This document shows, in pieces, positions 22,387-30,506 of a stretch of DNA of 37,168 nt; positions within the stretch are counted from its first letter, which is position 1, and the number at the start of each line of letters is the position of its first letter. Source of the DNA: a virus. The position numbers and the translations under genes are program-made. The notes under the pieces are model-generated. The model did no database searches. It was not told the DNA's origin and saw nothing but the letters and a program-made list of their open reading frames with translations. The stretch covers positions 1 to 37,168 of IMG/VR virus record IMGVR_UViG_3300025122_000002; one strand, 5' to 3'.

Positions 22387-23806
22387 CTTCTAGTTCGTCA
22401 CTATCATCATTATCCGGTAAGTCATCGGGTCTATATTCTAAACCTAACACATCTTCAAAAAGCTGTTTGGGCGGCATAACCATATCCGCCCCATTAGCAT
22501 TTAGATAATTGTTAAGTGCCTGCATTTTTTTAACCGCAACTTCGGCCTTATCCATATCGGATACACTTTTAAGGTCAGGCCATGTAATTTTATACCTACC
22601 ATTTTTAGGTGCAACTAAAACCCCATTTAATATAAACCAATCTATCAAGGGGCGTAATATTTGAAGTTCACAAAAATCTTTTTGGCGTTCCCTTACTCTA
22701 GCTATCCAGTTGTTTTCGTCTTGGCTTGATGCTAATTGACCCTGCTCCGAACCTGTCAATATCCTCTTGGGTATCCCTGTGGACGCTGATATTAAAGAGA
22801 TGATCACATCAAAATGATTTTTAGGGTCCGCAATGTTAAAATTAAGGACGTTCACGTCTACACCAGCAGTTTTTAAATATCGCGTTAAATTATGACTAAA
22901 ATCTTGCATATTCTCTTCTAATGCTTTCTTATCATCTGGCTGCAAGATACTATCGCCAGGCATAGAAAAATGCATACCCCCTCTAGCATTTAAATAAAAT
23001 GTTTCGGCGCTTCCCCCCACAATTTTTTCTAAGTCAATCAACCTGTTAATAACCGGTTCAAGTCTTGGCGTTCCCACAATATCATTGTCTAACACCCCTT
23101 CCGCAACGTGTATAATACGAGTATAATGTACCTCTAGCGGCGCACGTTTTAAAACCGTCCCCGTTTCATTTTTATCGTATCCATTAGTACCTAATTTATA
23201 CATGACGGGTAGTCCGTACCTTCGGCTTTGGGGGTCCTCATCATATTTAGATATAGTTATGTCACTTTCGGCATAAGGCGCAAAAAATAAAATATCATCT
23301 ATGTTAATTTTAGTGTCTAACGGCAATTGCGCTTTTTTACCGTCTCTAACACCAATAAATAGGACGGCAAAGCAACCTAATGACATAACTTTGTCAAGCC
23401 TGCGTATGTAATGATATATTTTTAATTGAGGATGTTCTATAATCTCTTTCAGTGCCTTGTCAAATATAGTATCCCCTTGCATGTCATCATTATCCGTAAT
23501 TATAGGCTCAGAACTCCAGCACGCATCGGGATAAGCGGATACTATTCGTTTAGCGATATCCTGGCGAGCGAAACGTTCCCTGTAATCTTCTTGTGTGATC
23601 ACACCACTATAGCCAAAAACATCATATAGATTACGTTTACCGTTGTGTGTAGATTGTACAAGTGCGGCAAACGCTCTGCGTGATGTTATCGCCATATTCA
23701 CACTGACCCCCGTTGTTTTTTGTCTTTTCGCCATATCACCATTTAATTTTTTCTGGCTTTTAAGTAGATTTAATTCACTTTTTTGCCTGTAGTCCTTACT
23801 GTTCAT
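22370..23806 (-). CDS. Portal protein, DUF1073 family
   Basis: 478 residues with DUF1073 (phage_portal_3) features: an early FGYSGVITQEDYRERFARQD and IVSAYPDACWSSEP, then RLDKVMSLGCFAVLFIGVRD, an EVHYTRIIHVAEGVLDND segment and ASTGIPKRILTGSEQGQLAS. The portal forms the dodecameric DNA gate at one capsid vertex. It follows the large terminase gene. The related name Acb1-like is sometimes attached to this family in databases, but here the position and length indicate the portal. Confidence 0.9.
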   Translation of the reverse strand: MNSKDYRQKSELNLLKSQKKLNGDMAKRQKTTGVSVNMAITSRRAFAALVQSTHNGKRNLYDVFGYSGVITQEDYRERFARQDIAKRIVSAYPDACWSSEPIITDNDDMQGDTIFDKALKEIIEHPQLKIYHYIRRLDKVMSLGCFAVLFIGVRDGKKAQLPLDTKINIDDILFFAPYAESDITISKYDEDPQSRRYGLPVMYKLGTNGYDKNETGTVLKRAPLEVHYTRIIHVAEGVLDNDIVGTPRLEPVINRLIDLEKIVGGSAETFYLNARGGMHFSMPGDSILQPDDKKALEENMQDFSHNLTRYLKTAGVDVNVLNFNIADPKNHFDVIISLISASTGIPKRILTGSEQGQLASSQDENNWIARVRERQKDFCELQILRPLIDWFILNGVLVAPKNGRYKITWPDLKSVSDMDKAEVAVKKMQALNNYLNANGADMVMPPKQLFEDVLGLEYRPDDLPDNDDSDELEDGEAE

Positions 23807-23865
23807 TTATGCCTCACAATATGGTATATATAACACTATACCACCTACTTTTTAAATTTACTATC

Positions 23866-25335
23866 TCAAAATGTACCTACCCGGACCCCTTTCGTCATTA
23901 ACCCTATTTCAACCCCATCCATGAACATATCCACCTGATCATCATATTTGTGTGTGCCCATGGGTGTGAACTTGCGTATTTCGTCTTTAAAATCAGATAG
24001 CCAAGGGGCGTTATTGGGTAGGTGAACAAACCCCGATGTAAGATAGGGTACTGTATCGTGCGCTCGTGCTACTTTACAACGGTTGCGCTGTATATCTTTA
24101 ATTGGCATACCTTCACGTTTTAATGATTGAATTAAATCCGTTCCGCTTGCTTTATCTTCGATATGTACCCATCTTAATCTTCCTATTGGTGCTGTAGCAT
24201 GTTTATGTTTATTATACATGTCTACTAACGCACGCCTAAGTTCTGGTGCTTCCCATTTACTCTTAACCACATCTATAATATATAAATTGTTTTTGTATAC
24301 CCCAAAACAACCAAAAACTGATCTATCATTATGTTCTGCTTTTTTCTGTGCAGTGTCGCCCGTAATAAACCTATATTCAAATTGTGGGGGTACTTGTTCG
24401 TTATAGTATGACCACCATTCATCTTTAAAAATACCGCCCCCCAACGGTGACGGCCTCTGGTCGTATTGGCTTGACGTTGTGTATGGGTCCGCTTTACGCA
24501 TCGTATTCAGAATAGGTAAAGTATGTTTATACGGCCATAATGGTCCCACTTCTAAATTGTGTTTAATTGGTATACCGTATTTATATGCGCTTGGGTATAC
24601 ATAATCTTTCTCTATTTCAGCGGGTAAAACCAGATGATGCCATTTTTCACCTGTGCCACCTTCGACCAAAAACCCTGTGCAATCTTCCTCATGCAACCGT
24701 TGCATAATTAATATTATAGGTACTTTCTCGTGCGCTAACCTTGATTTTAACGTGTTCATAATACGATTATTGACTCTATTTCTTTTCGCATCGCTGTAAG
24801 CATCGTCTGGTTTTAAGGGATCATCGATAACTATAGCACCACTAAAACCATCTACCATACGCCCCGCCCTAAATCCCGTGATAGTACCTCCCGATGCAAC
24901 GGCCAAAACACCCCCGCCCTGCTCAGTATACCAACTTTTTTTAGATTGATTGTCTTTGCGTAATTGTAAAGGCCACAATTCCTGATACTCATGACTAAGC
25001 ACAATATCACGTATCGTTAACGAGTTTTGTAGTGCCAGGCTATCGGCATACGAAGTGTGTATAAACTTAGAGTCTGGATTGTACGCTAAACCCCTCGCAA
25101 TAAAAGACAATACCGCCATCTCTGTCTTAGTGTAACCAGGTGGAACGTTAATTATTAACCTAGTTATTTCACCTCTAAAAACACGATCCATAGTATCCGC
25201 CATGACTTGATGGTGCGGATTAACTATGAACTGTGCGTTTTCTCGATGCTTAAAAAAATATCGGGTAAAGACAATATGCTTATCGATACACAACTGTTTT
25301 AATATGCTTTTATTTGTATCGCAATCAATTAACAT
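23866..25335 (-). CDS. terL: Terminase large subunit
   Basis: 489 residues. The ATPase domain has a Walker A of the VPPGYTKTE kind (about 64-72), a Walker B GAIVIDDPLKPDD and the usual FIHTSYADSLALQNS stretch. The nuclease domain shows RFITGDTAQKKAEHNDRS, then VHIEDKASGTDLIQSL and KYDDQVDMFMDG with acidic metal ligands. The enzyme cuts and pumps DNA into the capsid. Its start shares one base with the stop of the small subunit gene (TAATG), so the two are coupled. Confidence 0.95.
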   Translation of the reverse strand: MLIDCDTNKSILKQLCIDKHIVFTRYFFKHRENAQFIVNPHHQVMADTMDRVFRGEITRLIINVPPGYTKTEMAVLSFIARGLAYNPDSKFIHTSYADSLALQNSLTIRDIVLSHEYQELWPLQLRKDNQSKKSWYTEQGGGVLAVASGGTITGFRAGRMVDGFSGAIVIDDPLKPDDAYSDAKRNRVNNRIMNTLKSRLAHEKVPIILIMQRLHEEDCTGFLVEGGTGEKWHHLVLPAEIEKDYVYPSAYKYGIPIKHNLEVGPLWPYKHTLPILNTMRKADPYTTSSQYDQRPSPLGGGIFKDEWWSYYNEQVPPQFEYRFITGDTAQKKAEHNDRSVFGCFGVYKNNLYIIDVVKSKWEAPELRRALVDMYNKHKHATAPIGRLRWVHIEDKASGTDLIQSLKREGMPIKDIQRNRCKVARAHDTVPYLTSGFVHLPNNAPWLSDFKDEIRKFTPMGTHKYDDQVDMFMDGVEIGLMTKGVRVGTF

Positions 25336-25835
25336 TAATATTCAGAGTTAAACATCTTCTCAAATTTAAGTAGATCATCCTCGGCAAGATTGATACTTGG
25401 TATCTGGCTCTGATTGTTTTGAAATGAATCGCCCGATAACATATTCTTATGCTTAAAAAGCATTTCAAGAACCTTAGTTGCACCCTTCGAATCTAATGTG
25501 TATTCGCCTGTCGGATGACCTTTTTTATCCAATACGGGCATAGGTGACATACACTTATCTAGTAAATTTAACGCACGTAAGGATATATCTTCTCTTGTGA
25601 TAAAGACTTTTCGCATCTGCCTTTTCCTTAATGTTAAATACTCTTGGACTATAGGTTTAGTATATATCAAATTACCCCTATGGCCGGGATTTAGCTCGTC
25701 AAAATCAATCTTCGCCATCGCTAATGGTATAGACATGCACTTTAAATACTCCTCACAAAATCGGTATTCCGTTTCTGTGAGTTTTTTTGCTAACCCCTCA
25801 ATTTTTTTATTTTCGTTCTCTTCGTTTAAGTTCAT
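25335..25835 (-). CDS. terS: Terminase small subunit
   Basis: 166 residues. A helical DNA-binding N-terminus (LTETEYRFCEEYLKCMSIPL) is followed by a region with KPIVQEYLTLRKRQMRKVFI and a helix that probably makes the ring (ISLRALNLLDKCMS). The pattern resembles Terminase_2-like small subunits. It directly precedes the large subunit. The small subunit recognises the packaging site, which is often inside or near its own gene; no cos or pac site can be identified here. Confidence 0.82.
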   Translation of the reverse strand: MNLNEENENKKIEGLAKKLTETEYRFCEEYLKCMSIPLAMAKIDFDELNPGHRGNLIYTKPIVQEYLTLRKRQMRKVFITREDISLRALNLLDKCMSPMPVLDKKGHPTGEYTLDSKGATKVLEMLFKHKNMLSGDSFQNNQSQIPSINLAEDDLLKFEKMFNSEY

Positions 25836-26076
25836 ATAGTATACTCTCTAATGTCCCCGTTAACTTCGCCAATTCCACCTTAATATTGTTTTGCGATTCT
25901 ATCAAGTCTTTGATATCCGGGGCTACTGATATAGGCGCCTCTTTTGTAATCATCAACGATACTTCTTGACGGTCTGGTACATTTTGCAACTGTAAGAGAT
26001 GACTAGGCGCACCCCCCACTAAAATACCCATGCAAATCATAGCTATGGACTTCCATACGGGCATTGCATTTAACAC
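25807..26076 (-). CDS. Membrane-anchored small protein, possible inner spanin
   Basis: 89 residues with an N-terminal hydrophobic segment (WKSIAMICMGILVGGAPSH, about 8-26) and a helical, charged C-terminus (IKDLIESQNNIKVELAKLTG). That layout, one signal-anchor plus a periplasmic coiled coil, fits an inner-membrane spanin, and it follows the holin-like gene. No partner outer spanin is apparent. It overlaps the small terminase gene by 29 bases. It could also be an unrelated membrane protein. Confidence 0.6.
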   Translation of the reverse strand: MLNAMPVWKSIAMICMGILVGGAPSHLLQLQNVPDRQEVSLMITKEAPISVAPDIKDLIESQNNIKVELAKLTGTLESILYELKRRERK

Positions 26077-26088
26077 TATCTATACCCT

Positions 26089-26475
26089 TTATCTTTTAAT
26101 TTTTTCAACACTACGGCCACCAAAATAAGCACCTGTGACAACGGTTAAAACTAACTGTAACATATCAACCCATGCAGGTTTAACGTTAAATTTAATTGAA
26201 CCTGAATCAATGAAAATCAGTAAAACAGTTGCTACATAAATAAATATTACAACCATTGGCCGGATGTTTTTTGAAAGCCAGGAATCCGACTTCATGTCCG
26301 ACTGCCATCTATCAGTTACATTTTTTTGAGTTTTTGCATCATGATCTAAAATCAACTCTTTAATTTTTCGCTCCGCCTCTAACTTTTCTTCGGATGTCGT
26401 AGTTAAGGAATCTAACACCCCACCTACACTCTTAACTAAATCGCTTGCGCCTGATCCTAGAAATTTTGATAACAT
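26089..26475 (-). CDS. Holin-like protein from internal start
   Basis: The in-frame ATG at 26475 (codon 144) is preceded by AAAGGAGAG and 7 A, a strong ribosome site. The 128-residue product has two or three hydrophobic helices (about 208-222 and 242-260 of the full protein) and a charged tail, matching the 3TM/GTA holin pattern. It is likely expressed as a separate holin for host lysis. Confidence 0.6.
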   Translation of the reverse strand: MLSKFLGSGASDLVKSVGGVLDSLTTTSEEKLEAERKIKELILDHDAKTQKNVTDRWQSDMKSDSWLSKNIRPMVVIFIYVATVLLIFIDSGSIKFNVKPAWVDMLQLVLTVVTGAYFGGRSVEKIKR

Positions 26476-26904
26476 TTTTTTCTCTCCTTTTTTTGTTACT
26501 TGTAATGTAAGCGGCTCATTGTGCTTAAGCGCCTCAATCAACCTACTATACAATTTATAGTAGGTTGGCCGTGACACACCTAAACACCCTTTTTCCTCAT
26601 CTCTCGTTTTTGCAGGGGCTATACACCCTTTAAGTTCATTGGGGCTATTGGCTGGATGTAACAATATATATTCTCGCCCCTTAACCTGTATTTCAATCAT
26701 ACCCTTAAACTGGTCTTTGTACCCTAGTTTTTCTTTTTCCATGTTGTACCATCCGCCGGATGTCCTAAATCCCAATTTAAAGTTGTCGCATGGTATCAAA
26801 GTAGACGCATTTTCGAGCGTTTCGCACTGGTGAACATTATCAATATAAAGTTTGCCAAATTGTGAGTTACTGATAATGTTGTCTCTAACTAATTCGATTT
26901 TCAT
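26089..26904 (-). CDS. DUF5675 protein fused to a holin-like domain
   Basis: 271 residues in two parts. Residues 1-138 match the DUF5675 pattern (LGFRTSGGWYNMEKEKLGYK, YILLHPANSPNELKGCIAPA, CLGVSRPTY), a phage family often found in lysis regions. Residues 144-271 resemble GTA-type holins: RWQSDMKSDSWLSKNIRPM, then hydrophobic segments VVIFIYVATVLLIFI and MLQLVLTVVTGAYFGG. The junction has a ribosome site and ATG in frame at 26475, so the holin can be made alone. Separate genes in an ancestor may have merged here by an indel in the A tracts; that is inference. It is the first gene of the structural module. Confidence 0.78.
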   Translation of the reverse strand: MKIELVRDNIISNSQFGKLYIDNVHQCETLENASTLIPCDNFKLGFRTSGGWYNMEKEKLGYKDQFKGMIEIQVKGREYILLHPANSPNELKGCIAPAKTRDEEKGCLGVSRPTYYKLYSRLIEALKHNEPLTLQVTKKGEKKMLSKFLGSGASDLVKSVGGVLDSLTTTSEEKLEAERKIKELILDHDAKTQKNVTDRWQSDMKSDSWLSKNIRPMVVIFIYVATVLLIFIDSGSIKFNVKPAWVDMLQLVLTVVTGAYFGGRSVEKIKR

Positions 26905-27053
26905 TATTTTAAACCTTACCTACACTATATCACAATCTTGTTTTTTAAGTCTACCTAAATTTCCAGTAAATTAAATCCCGTTGACAGTATGTTTAAAATA
27001 CTTTAAAGTATGTGTTCGGCTAGTTGTACCAACTACAATTAAAACATAATGAT

Positions 27054-27091
27054 GTTACTTTCGTGTTACTTTTGCTCGGAGTAAAAGTAAC
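27054..27091. promoter_or_regulatory. Three-site operator/iteron unit B1
   Basis: GTTACTTTC (27054-27062) and GTTACTTTT (27065-27073), 11 bases apart, face AAAAGTAAC (27083-27091), 18 bases on. Same order as A2, with one changed base in the first site. Confidence 0.72.
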
Positions 27092-27329
27092 ATTTTAATT
27101 TACACTCAAAATCAAACCTTTTTACACTCAAAAAATAAACGTAAATTACACCTTCCAGTTTTGATCCATTTTGGTGTCCCCCTCTCCCCCACTGTTCAAT
27201 ACGGAAGTAACTTTTAGATCAAAAATAGCAAGGGGTAGGGGGCTTTCAGTTTTTATATTGTGGAGTAGTATATATACGGTAGTTATAGTATATAATATGA
27301 GGCTCCACTTAAATAGAGAATTTAAAAAT

Positions 27330-27367
27330 GTTACTTTTAGTCTTAGTAAAAGTAACGCAAAAGTAAC
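27330..27367. promoter_or_regulatory. Three-site operator/iteron unit B2
   Basis: GTTACTTTT (27330-27338) faces AAAAGTAAC at 27348-27356 and 27359-27367. Same geometry and orientation as A1, and embedded in the block shared with 6561-6712 (CTCCACTTAAATAG before, GAGTGTAAATA and AATTTGTTAC after). Confidence 0.75.
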
Positions 27368-27775
27368 ATTTCTTGAACTTGCTATTTTGAGTGTAAATAG
27401 TACATTAATATGACACTTATTTTACAATTTGTTACCGTTACTTCTTCTAAAAAACACGTTTTTTTAGGGCTTTTGCGTGTTTTGCTCCATAAGTAACATT
27501 TTCTCACGCTCGCCACATCCCCTTAAAAACACCTCAAAAAAGCCTATTTCACGTCAAAAACCGACCAAAAACCCCAAAAAAGCCTATTTTGCACCAAAAA
27601 ACACCCTTAAAAACCACAATGTTACTTTTAATGTAACACACAATATATACCGTAATCACGGTCAATTTTCTACACTAAAAAGTTTAAAAATCAAAATGTT
27701 ACTTTTGCTAAAAGTACCTTAAAAAACGTGTTTTTTCGTCAATTTTCAAATATAACAGTAAATTTGGGTATATCG

Positions 27776-27994
27776 TTATTTTGTTGAAATATTGTCAATA
27801 TAGCGATTAAAAAACCATCTTCTTGAAAAAGAAAAAATGGTGTTAATGCTCTGAGCAAGTAACCACAACTTTAACGAAGTACTTAGTTTGACATTATACA
27901 CACTGTTAGCTATCCATATGATAAATAAATTGGTAATATTGTCATGGACAAGGGTAACTATTGTCTCAATTGTCATTTGTCTCTTATTTTGCAT
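27776..27994 (-). CDS. Small membrane protein, DUF7220-like
   Basis: 72 residues from the ATG at 27994 (MQNKRQMTIE), preceded by GAGAGG; a GTG three codons earlier is less likely. Two hydrophobic stretches (NLFIIWIANSVY and LKLWLLAQSINTIFSFS) end in a basic SRRWFFNRYI motif. That resembles the DUF7220-type small phage membrane proteins (two helices followed by R-x-x-x-R/W-FN). The role is unknown. It is the last gene of the accessory operon before the control region. Confidence 0.72.
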   Translation of the reverse strand: MQNKRQMTIETIVTLVHDNITNLFIIWIANSVYNVKLSTSLKLWLLAQSINTIFSFSRRWFFNRYIDNISTK

Positions 27995-28010
27995 TTTAAG
28001 CACCTCTCAA

Positions 28011-28169
28011 CTATGGTTCTCTTAAATCCTCAATATTTCTATCTAAATCTTTAATGCAAAATAAACCTTGGGCGATGTGCCTATTCTCACAATCAAATGC
28101 TTCATGTTTTAACTTGTAGGCCTTACCACAAAAATCGCATATGTATACTGTTAGTGTTTGTTGTCTCAT
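28011..28169 (-). CDS. Small zinc-finger-like protein, 52 residues
   Basis: The frame from the ATG at 28169 to the TAG at 28011 has a GAGGAG ribosome site. The protein begins MRQQTLTVYICDFCGKAY and has a CxxC at 11-14, a further C-x3-H near 27-31 and a C at 38. This looks like a short zinc finger that may bind DNA or RNA. It sits between the methyltransferase and the small membrane protein gene. Function unknown. Confidence 0.65.
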   Translation of the reverse strand: MRQQTLTVYICDFCGKAYKLKHEAFDCENRHIAQGLFCIKDLDRNIEDLREP

Positions 28170-28204
28170 TACTTATTCTCCTCTAACTCAGCATTTTCAT
28201 TTCT

Positions 28205-28918
28205 TCATATCTCCTTAATTCCTTTTAGAATCTGATAAGCAACTTGTGGCACGATTGCATTCCCTAACCCTTTAACTCTGTCCACCCTATGGGATAGCCC
28301 ATCATCCATTCGTATATTCTTGGGGATATTCGGGTATTCCATCTCGTAGTCATAATTAAAGCCCCTGACGGAGAATCTCTTTTTTTTACTGCTCTGTACT
28401 GTGTTGGTGTTGGATTGCTGAAGTCTCGAAAATCTCTCGTTGTCGGCGTGGGCCACAATCCACACTCTATCTCTTTTGTGTGGCGCATTGACACCGCAAG
28501 CTGGAATAATAAATGGTTGCACTTCGTACCCTTCACTTTCCAAATCAGTTTTCGTGCGTTGGAATGCCATATTGACGAAGTTAGCAACGTTTTCGCCAAT
28601 GATCCAAGTGGGCTTAAATTCTTGTATAACTCTAAGCATTTCCGGCCAGAGGTCACGGTCATCTTCCGTTCCTTTTTTTCGTCCGGCAATGCTGAAAGGC
28701 TGGCAGGGGAATCCCCCGGTAATAATGTCAATTGTTCCATTAATATCACTCCTTTTTAAATTTTTTATGTCTGAAAATATTGGAATATCCGGAAAATTCT
28801 TTTTTAGTACTTTTTGGCAGTAAGGTTCTTTTTCACAAAACGCAACTGTGTCTATCCCTGCCCAATGCGCCGCTAAGGAAAAGCCTCCAATACCACTAAA
28901 TAAGTCCAGCATTTTCAT
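28205..28918 (-). CDS. C5 DNA cytosine methyltransferase (orphan)
   Basis: 237 residues from the ATG at 28918 (MKMLDLFSG; GGAGG ribosome site upstream). All key motifs are visible: motif I DLFSGIGG (5-12), motif IV GGFPCQPFS with catalytic Cys72, motif VI GENVANF (108-114), motif VIII HKRDRVWIVAH (147-157) and motif X GNAIVPQ (219-225). The target recognition part (about 158-210) is very short. No partner restriction enzyme is nearby, so it probably modifies phage DNA against host restriction. Its ATG overlaps the upstream stop. Confidence 0.95.
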   Translation of the reverse strand: MKMLDLFSGIGGFSLAAHWAGIDTVAFCEKEPYCQKVLKKNFPDIPIFSDIKNLKRSDINGTIDIITGGFPCQPFSIAGRKKGTEDDRDLWPEMLRVIQEFKPTWIIGENVANFVNMAFQRTKTDLESEGYEVQPFIIPACGVNAPHKRDRVWIVAHADNERFSRLQQSNTNTVQSSKKKRFSVRGFNYDYEMEYPNIPKNIRMDDGLSHRVDRVKGLGNAIVPQVAYQILKGIKEI

Positions 28919-29208
28919 TTTAAATCCCTCCAACCATCCACATTAAAAGTACAACGTGTTATGCTGTTGTACTTGTCTAGGACATACCAGCCGTGCTTAA
29001 CTATTTCAGTTGAGTTACCTTCCGAGTAAAAAACACGTCGAGTACCTAAAATATTCCAAGAAACATTGCAATCTTTAGCGTAGGTTACAGGGTTTAAAGG
29101 TACATAGAAGCCTACCGCCTTGTGTCTTTTATTGTTTTTGTAGCCTGCTATTTCTAAAATCTTCATGTTAGGTGCTTCATCAACACTTAAACATCGCCAT
29201 ATATTCAT
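28915..29208 (-). CDS. Protein of unknown function upstream of the methyltransferase
   Basis: 97 residues from the ATG at 29208 (MNIWRCLSVDEAPNMKIL), which lies 4 bases after the stop of the 25-residue ORF. Longer starts at 29256 or 29223 would overlap that ORF. The sequence is beta-rich and soluble (RHKAVGFYVPLNPVTYAKDC). No known family. The stop overlaps the methyltransferase start, so the pair is translationally coupled. Confidence 0.65.
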   Translation of the reverse strand: MNIWRCLSVDEAPNMKILEIAGYKNNKRHKAVGFYVPLNPVTYAKDCNVSWNILGTRRVFYSEGNSTEIVKHGWYVLDKYNSITRCTFNVDGWRDLK

Positions 29209-29212
29209 TATA

Positions 29213-29290
29213 CTATCCATCATTTTTACCGCTATAATACCACTCAGCAACTTCATAGCCCGGATATGCTTTTTCTTTATCTGTTTTCAT
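29213..29290 (-). CDS. Microprotein of 25 residues with KAYPGYEV motif
   Basis: The frame begins with the ATG at 29290, sharing bases with the YopX stop (TAATG), and has a GGAGGAGAAATA ribosome site. Its protein, MKTDKEKAYPGYEVAEWYYS followed by GKNDG, closely resembles the C-terminal end of the 74-residue protein at 29750 (EKAYPGYEVEEW). It may be a duplicated remnant or a genuine small regulator. Confidence 0.5.
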   Translation of the reverse strand: MKTDKEKAYPGYEVAEWYYSGKNDG

Positions 29291-29763
29291 TATTTCTCCT
29301 CCCACAACGTTGGGTTTTCGTGGATGTTGCTTATGACTTCAATTGATTTAATACAACAGTCACCTCCACAAATTTCAATAAACCCGATGTCCCCTTCAAT
29401 ATCTTTACCCTTCAAATAAAATCCAGTGTTATGGTACCCAATAAGGTACTTAGTTGAAGGGTTACAAACATCTTCATGCATCACAACATCAACAATATCT
29501 CCCCCGTAAATCTCTTTGTTGTGTTTGTCTTTACGGCCTATGTATTGCCCAACTGTTTCTGGGTCTACGAGTTCATAAATAGTCCAATCTGTCACTGGTG
29601 GATAAGAAGGATTATTATCACTATCAATTACAATATTTCTAATATTATGATCCTTGGGTTTGTCCTCATAAACAATATACGTTGCACCTGATCTTCTCAG
29701 CAAATCCCCATAAACCCATTCCCCATTGTCTAATCGCTTTCCTCTGAATTTAATTTCTCTCAT
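29290..29763 (-). CDS. YopX-family protein
   Basis: 157 residues, typical YopX start (MREIKFRGKRLDNGEWVYGD) and the core TVGQYIGRKDKHNKEIYGGD, DIVDVVMHED, ending in a helix-like IEVISNIHENPTL. YopX proteins are frequent in Gram-positive and Gram-negative phages and fold as beta barrels; their function is not established. It overlaps the 74-residue gene by 14 bases. Confidence 0.92.
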   Translation of the reverse strand: MREIKFRGKRLDNGEWVYGDLLRRSGATYIVYEDKPKDHNIRNIVIDSDNNPSYPPVTDWTIYELVDPETVGQYIGRKDKHNKEIYGGDIVDVVMHEDVCNPSTKYLIGYHNTGFYLKGKDIEGDIGFIEICGGDCCIKSIEVISNIHENPTLWEEK

Positions 29764-29974
29764 TATTTTCCTCCAACCACTCCTCGACTTCGTACCCTGG
29801 GTATGCTTTCTCTGCGGCTTCTTTACTTTTGAAGATGGGCGCTACCCTTAGCATCCCATCTTCCCAAACCAGTTCAGAATCGTGTAGTATGGGATTTTTG
29901 ATATATGATAAGTTGACACTTACTTTTATATTTTCCTGGAGCTTTTGGACTACATATATTTTATTTAGTTTCAT
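29750..29974 (-). CDS. Small conserved phage protein with AYPGYEV end
   Basis: 74 residues: a beta-rich N-terminus (LNKIYVVQKLQENIKVSVNL) and a C-terminal KSKEAAEKAYPGYEVEEWLE. The ending recurs in the 25-residue ORF at 29213. Its start overlaps the stop of the upstream gene by 4 bases, so it is expressed as part of this early operon. Function unknown. Confidence 0.78.
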   Translation of the reverse strand: MKLNKIYVVQKLQENIKVSVNLSYIKNPILHDSELVWEDGMLRVAPIFKSKEAAEKAYPGYEVEEWLEENNERN

Positions 29975-30444
29975 GATTTACCATCCTCTTTTTCTATTTC
30001 ACTGTTCCCATATAAAGTGTGTAATGCTTTAAATAATCCCTCCATTAAAGGATCACGCCACACCCCCCTTGAATAAGTCCTGGGATTTGTGTAGTGGTAG
30101 TGGTTACAGGCTATATGATTTTTAGCTGACTCTCGGGTTAGAAATGCAAGTTCTTTGGTTTCCCAGAGCGCTTGATATTCAACCTGACTGAAATCATCCG
30201 CACAATAGTCTTGGTTCTCATCTAAAAACGTATCTAATTCTTCATCAGTATAAAATGTAAGTTCACCATCATCGTTGTGCCGATACCAAACACCATCCCC
30301 ACAGCCATCAGCAGCTGTTAATCTTCGTCTCTCTTGTATGTAAAATAAAGTTGGTTTAGAATCTACCCCCCCTTCTTTTTTATCTGATTCTTTTATTTTT
30401 CTAACTAATTTAGTCAGAAACTCATGAGCATCTTTCTTATTCAT
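29971..30444 (-). CDS. Conserved phage protein of unknown function behind promoter P3
   Basis: 157 residues, rich in acidic and aromatic residues. Signature segments RRRLTAADGCGDGVWYRHND and ELAFLTRESAKNHIACNHYH are common in early-region proteins of unrelated phages. No transmembrane segment. It is the first gene after promoter P3, with a GAGGAT ribosome site, and overlaps the next gene by 4 bases. Function unknown. Confidence 0.78.
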   Translation of the reverse strand: MNKKDAHEFLTKLVRKIKESDKKEGGVDSKPTLFYIQERRRLTAADGCGDGVWYRHNDDGELTFYTDEELDTFLDENQDYCADDFSQVEYQALWETKELAFLTRESAKNHIACNHYHYTNPRTYSRGVWRDPLMEGLFKALHTLYGNSEIEKEDGKS

Positions 30445-30473
30445 TATCTATCCTCTCTAATTAAGATACTAAT

Positions 30474-30503
30474 AGTATACCCCCTTCCCCCTTATACTGT
30501 CAA
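30474..30503 (-). promoter_or_regulatory. Early-type sigma70-like promoter P3
   Basis: TTGACA, an 18-base spacer with runs of G, and TATACT (one mismatch from TATAAT), followed by ATTAGTATCTTAATTAGAG and a GAGGAT ribosome site. It drives the 157-residue gene and the YopX/methyltransferase operon. Confidence 0.82.
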
Positions 30504-30506
30504 CAC

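Larger units (their letters stand above)
26905..27775. other. Non-coding control region upstream of the structural operon
   Basis: 871 bases without a believable gene. It holds the operator units B1 and B2, further single AAAAGTAAC-type sites (27621-27629, 27698-27706, near 27491), TTTGAGTGTAAA motifs in both orientations (near 27099, 27121 and 27387), a perfect palindrome ATACTTTAAAGTAT (26998-27011), two AAAAAAC(A/G)(C/T)GTTTTTT palindromes (27451-27467 and 27721-27736), and a 40-base-period repeat of CAAAAAAGCCTATTT (27535 and 27575). AT-rich ATATTATA stretches at 27291-27298 could be a -10 region. Plus-strand open frames here are low-complexity artefacts. Confidence 0.7.

Noticed and set aside
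22370-23806. Anti-CBASS Acb1 identity for the DUF1073 protein
   Set aside because: The name is attached to parts of this family, but position between terminase and Mu F-like gene and the length are those of a portal protein.
27171-27722. Plus-strand open frames of 80 and 81 residues in the control region
   Set aside because: They are low-complexity, run through operator repeats and palindromes, and lack good ribosome sites.
28264-28749. 161-residue minus-strand frame within the methyltransferase gene
   Set aside because: It overlaps the methyltransferase, which has all its motifs in the main frame, and it shows no independent domain.
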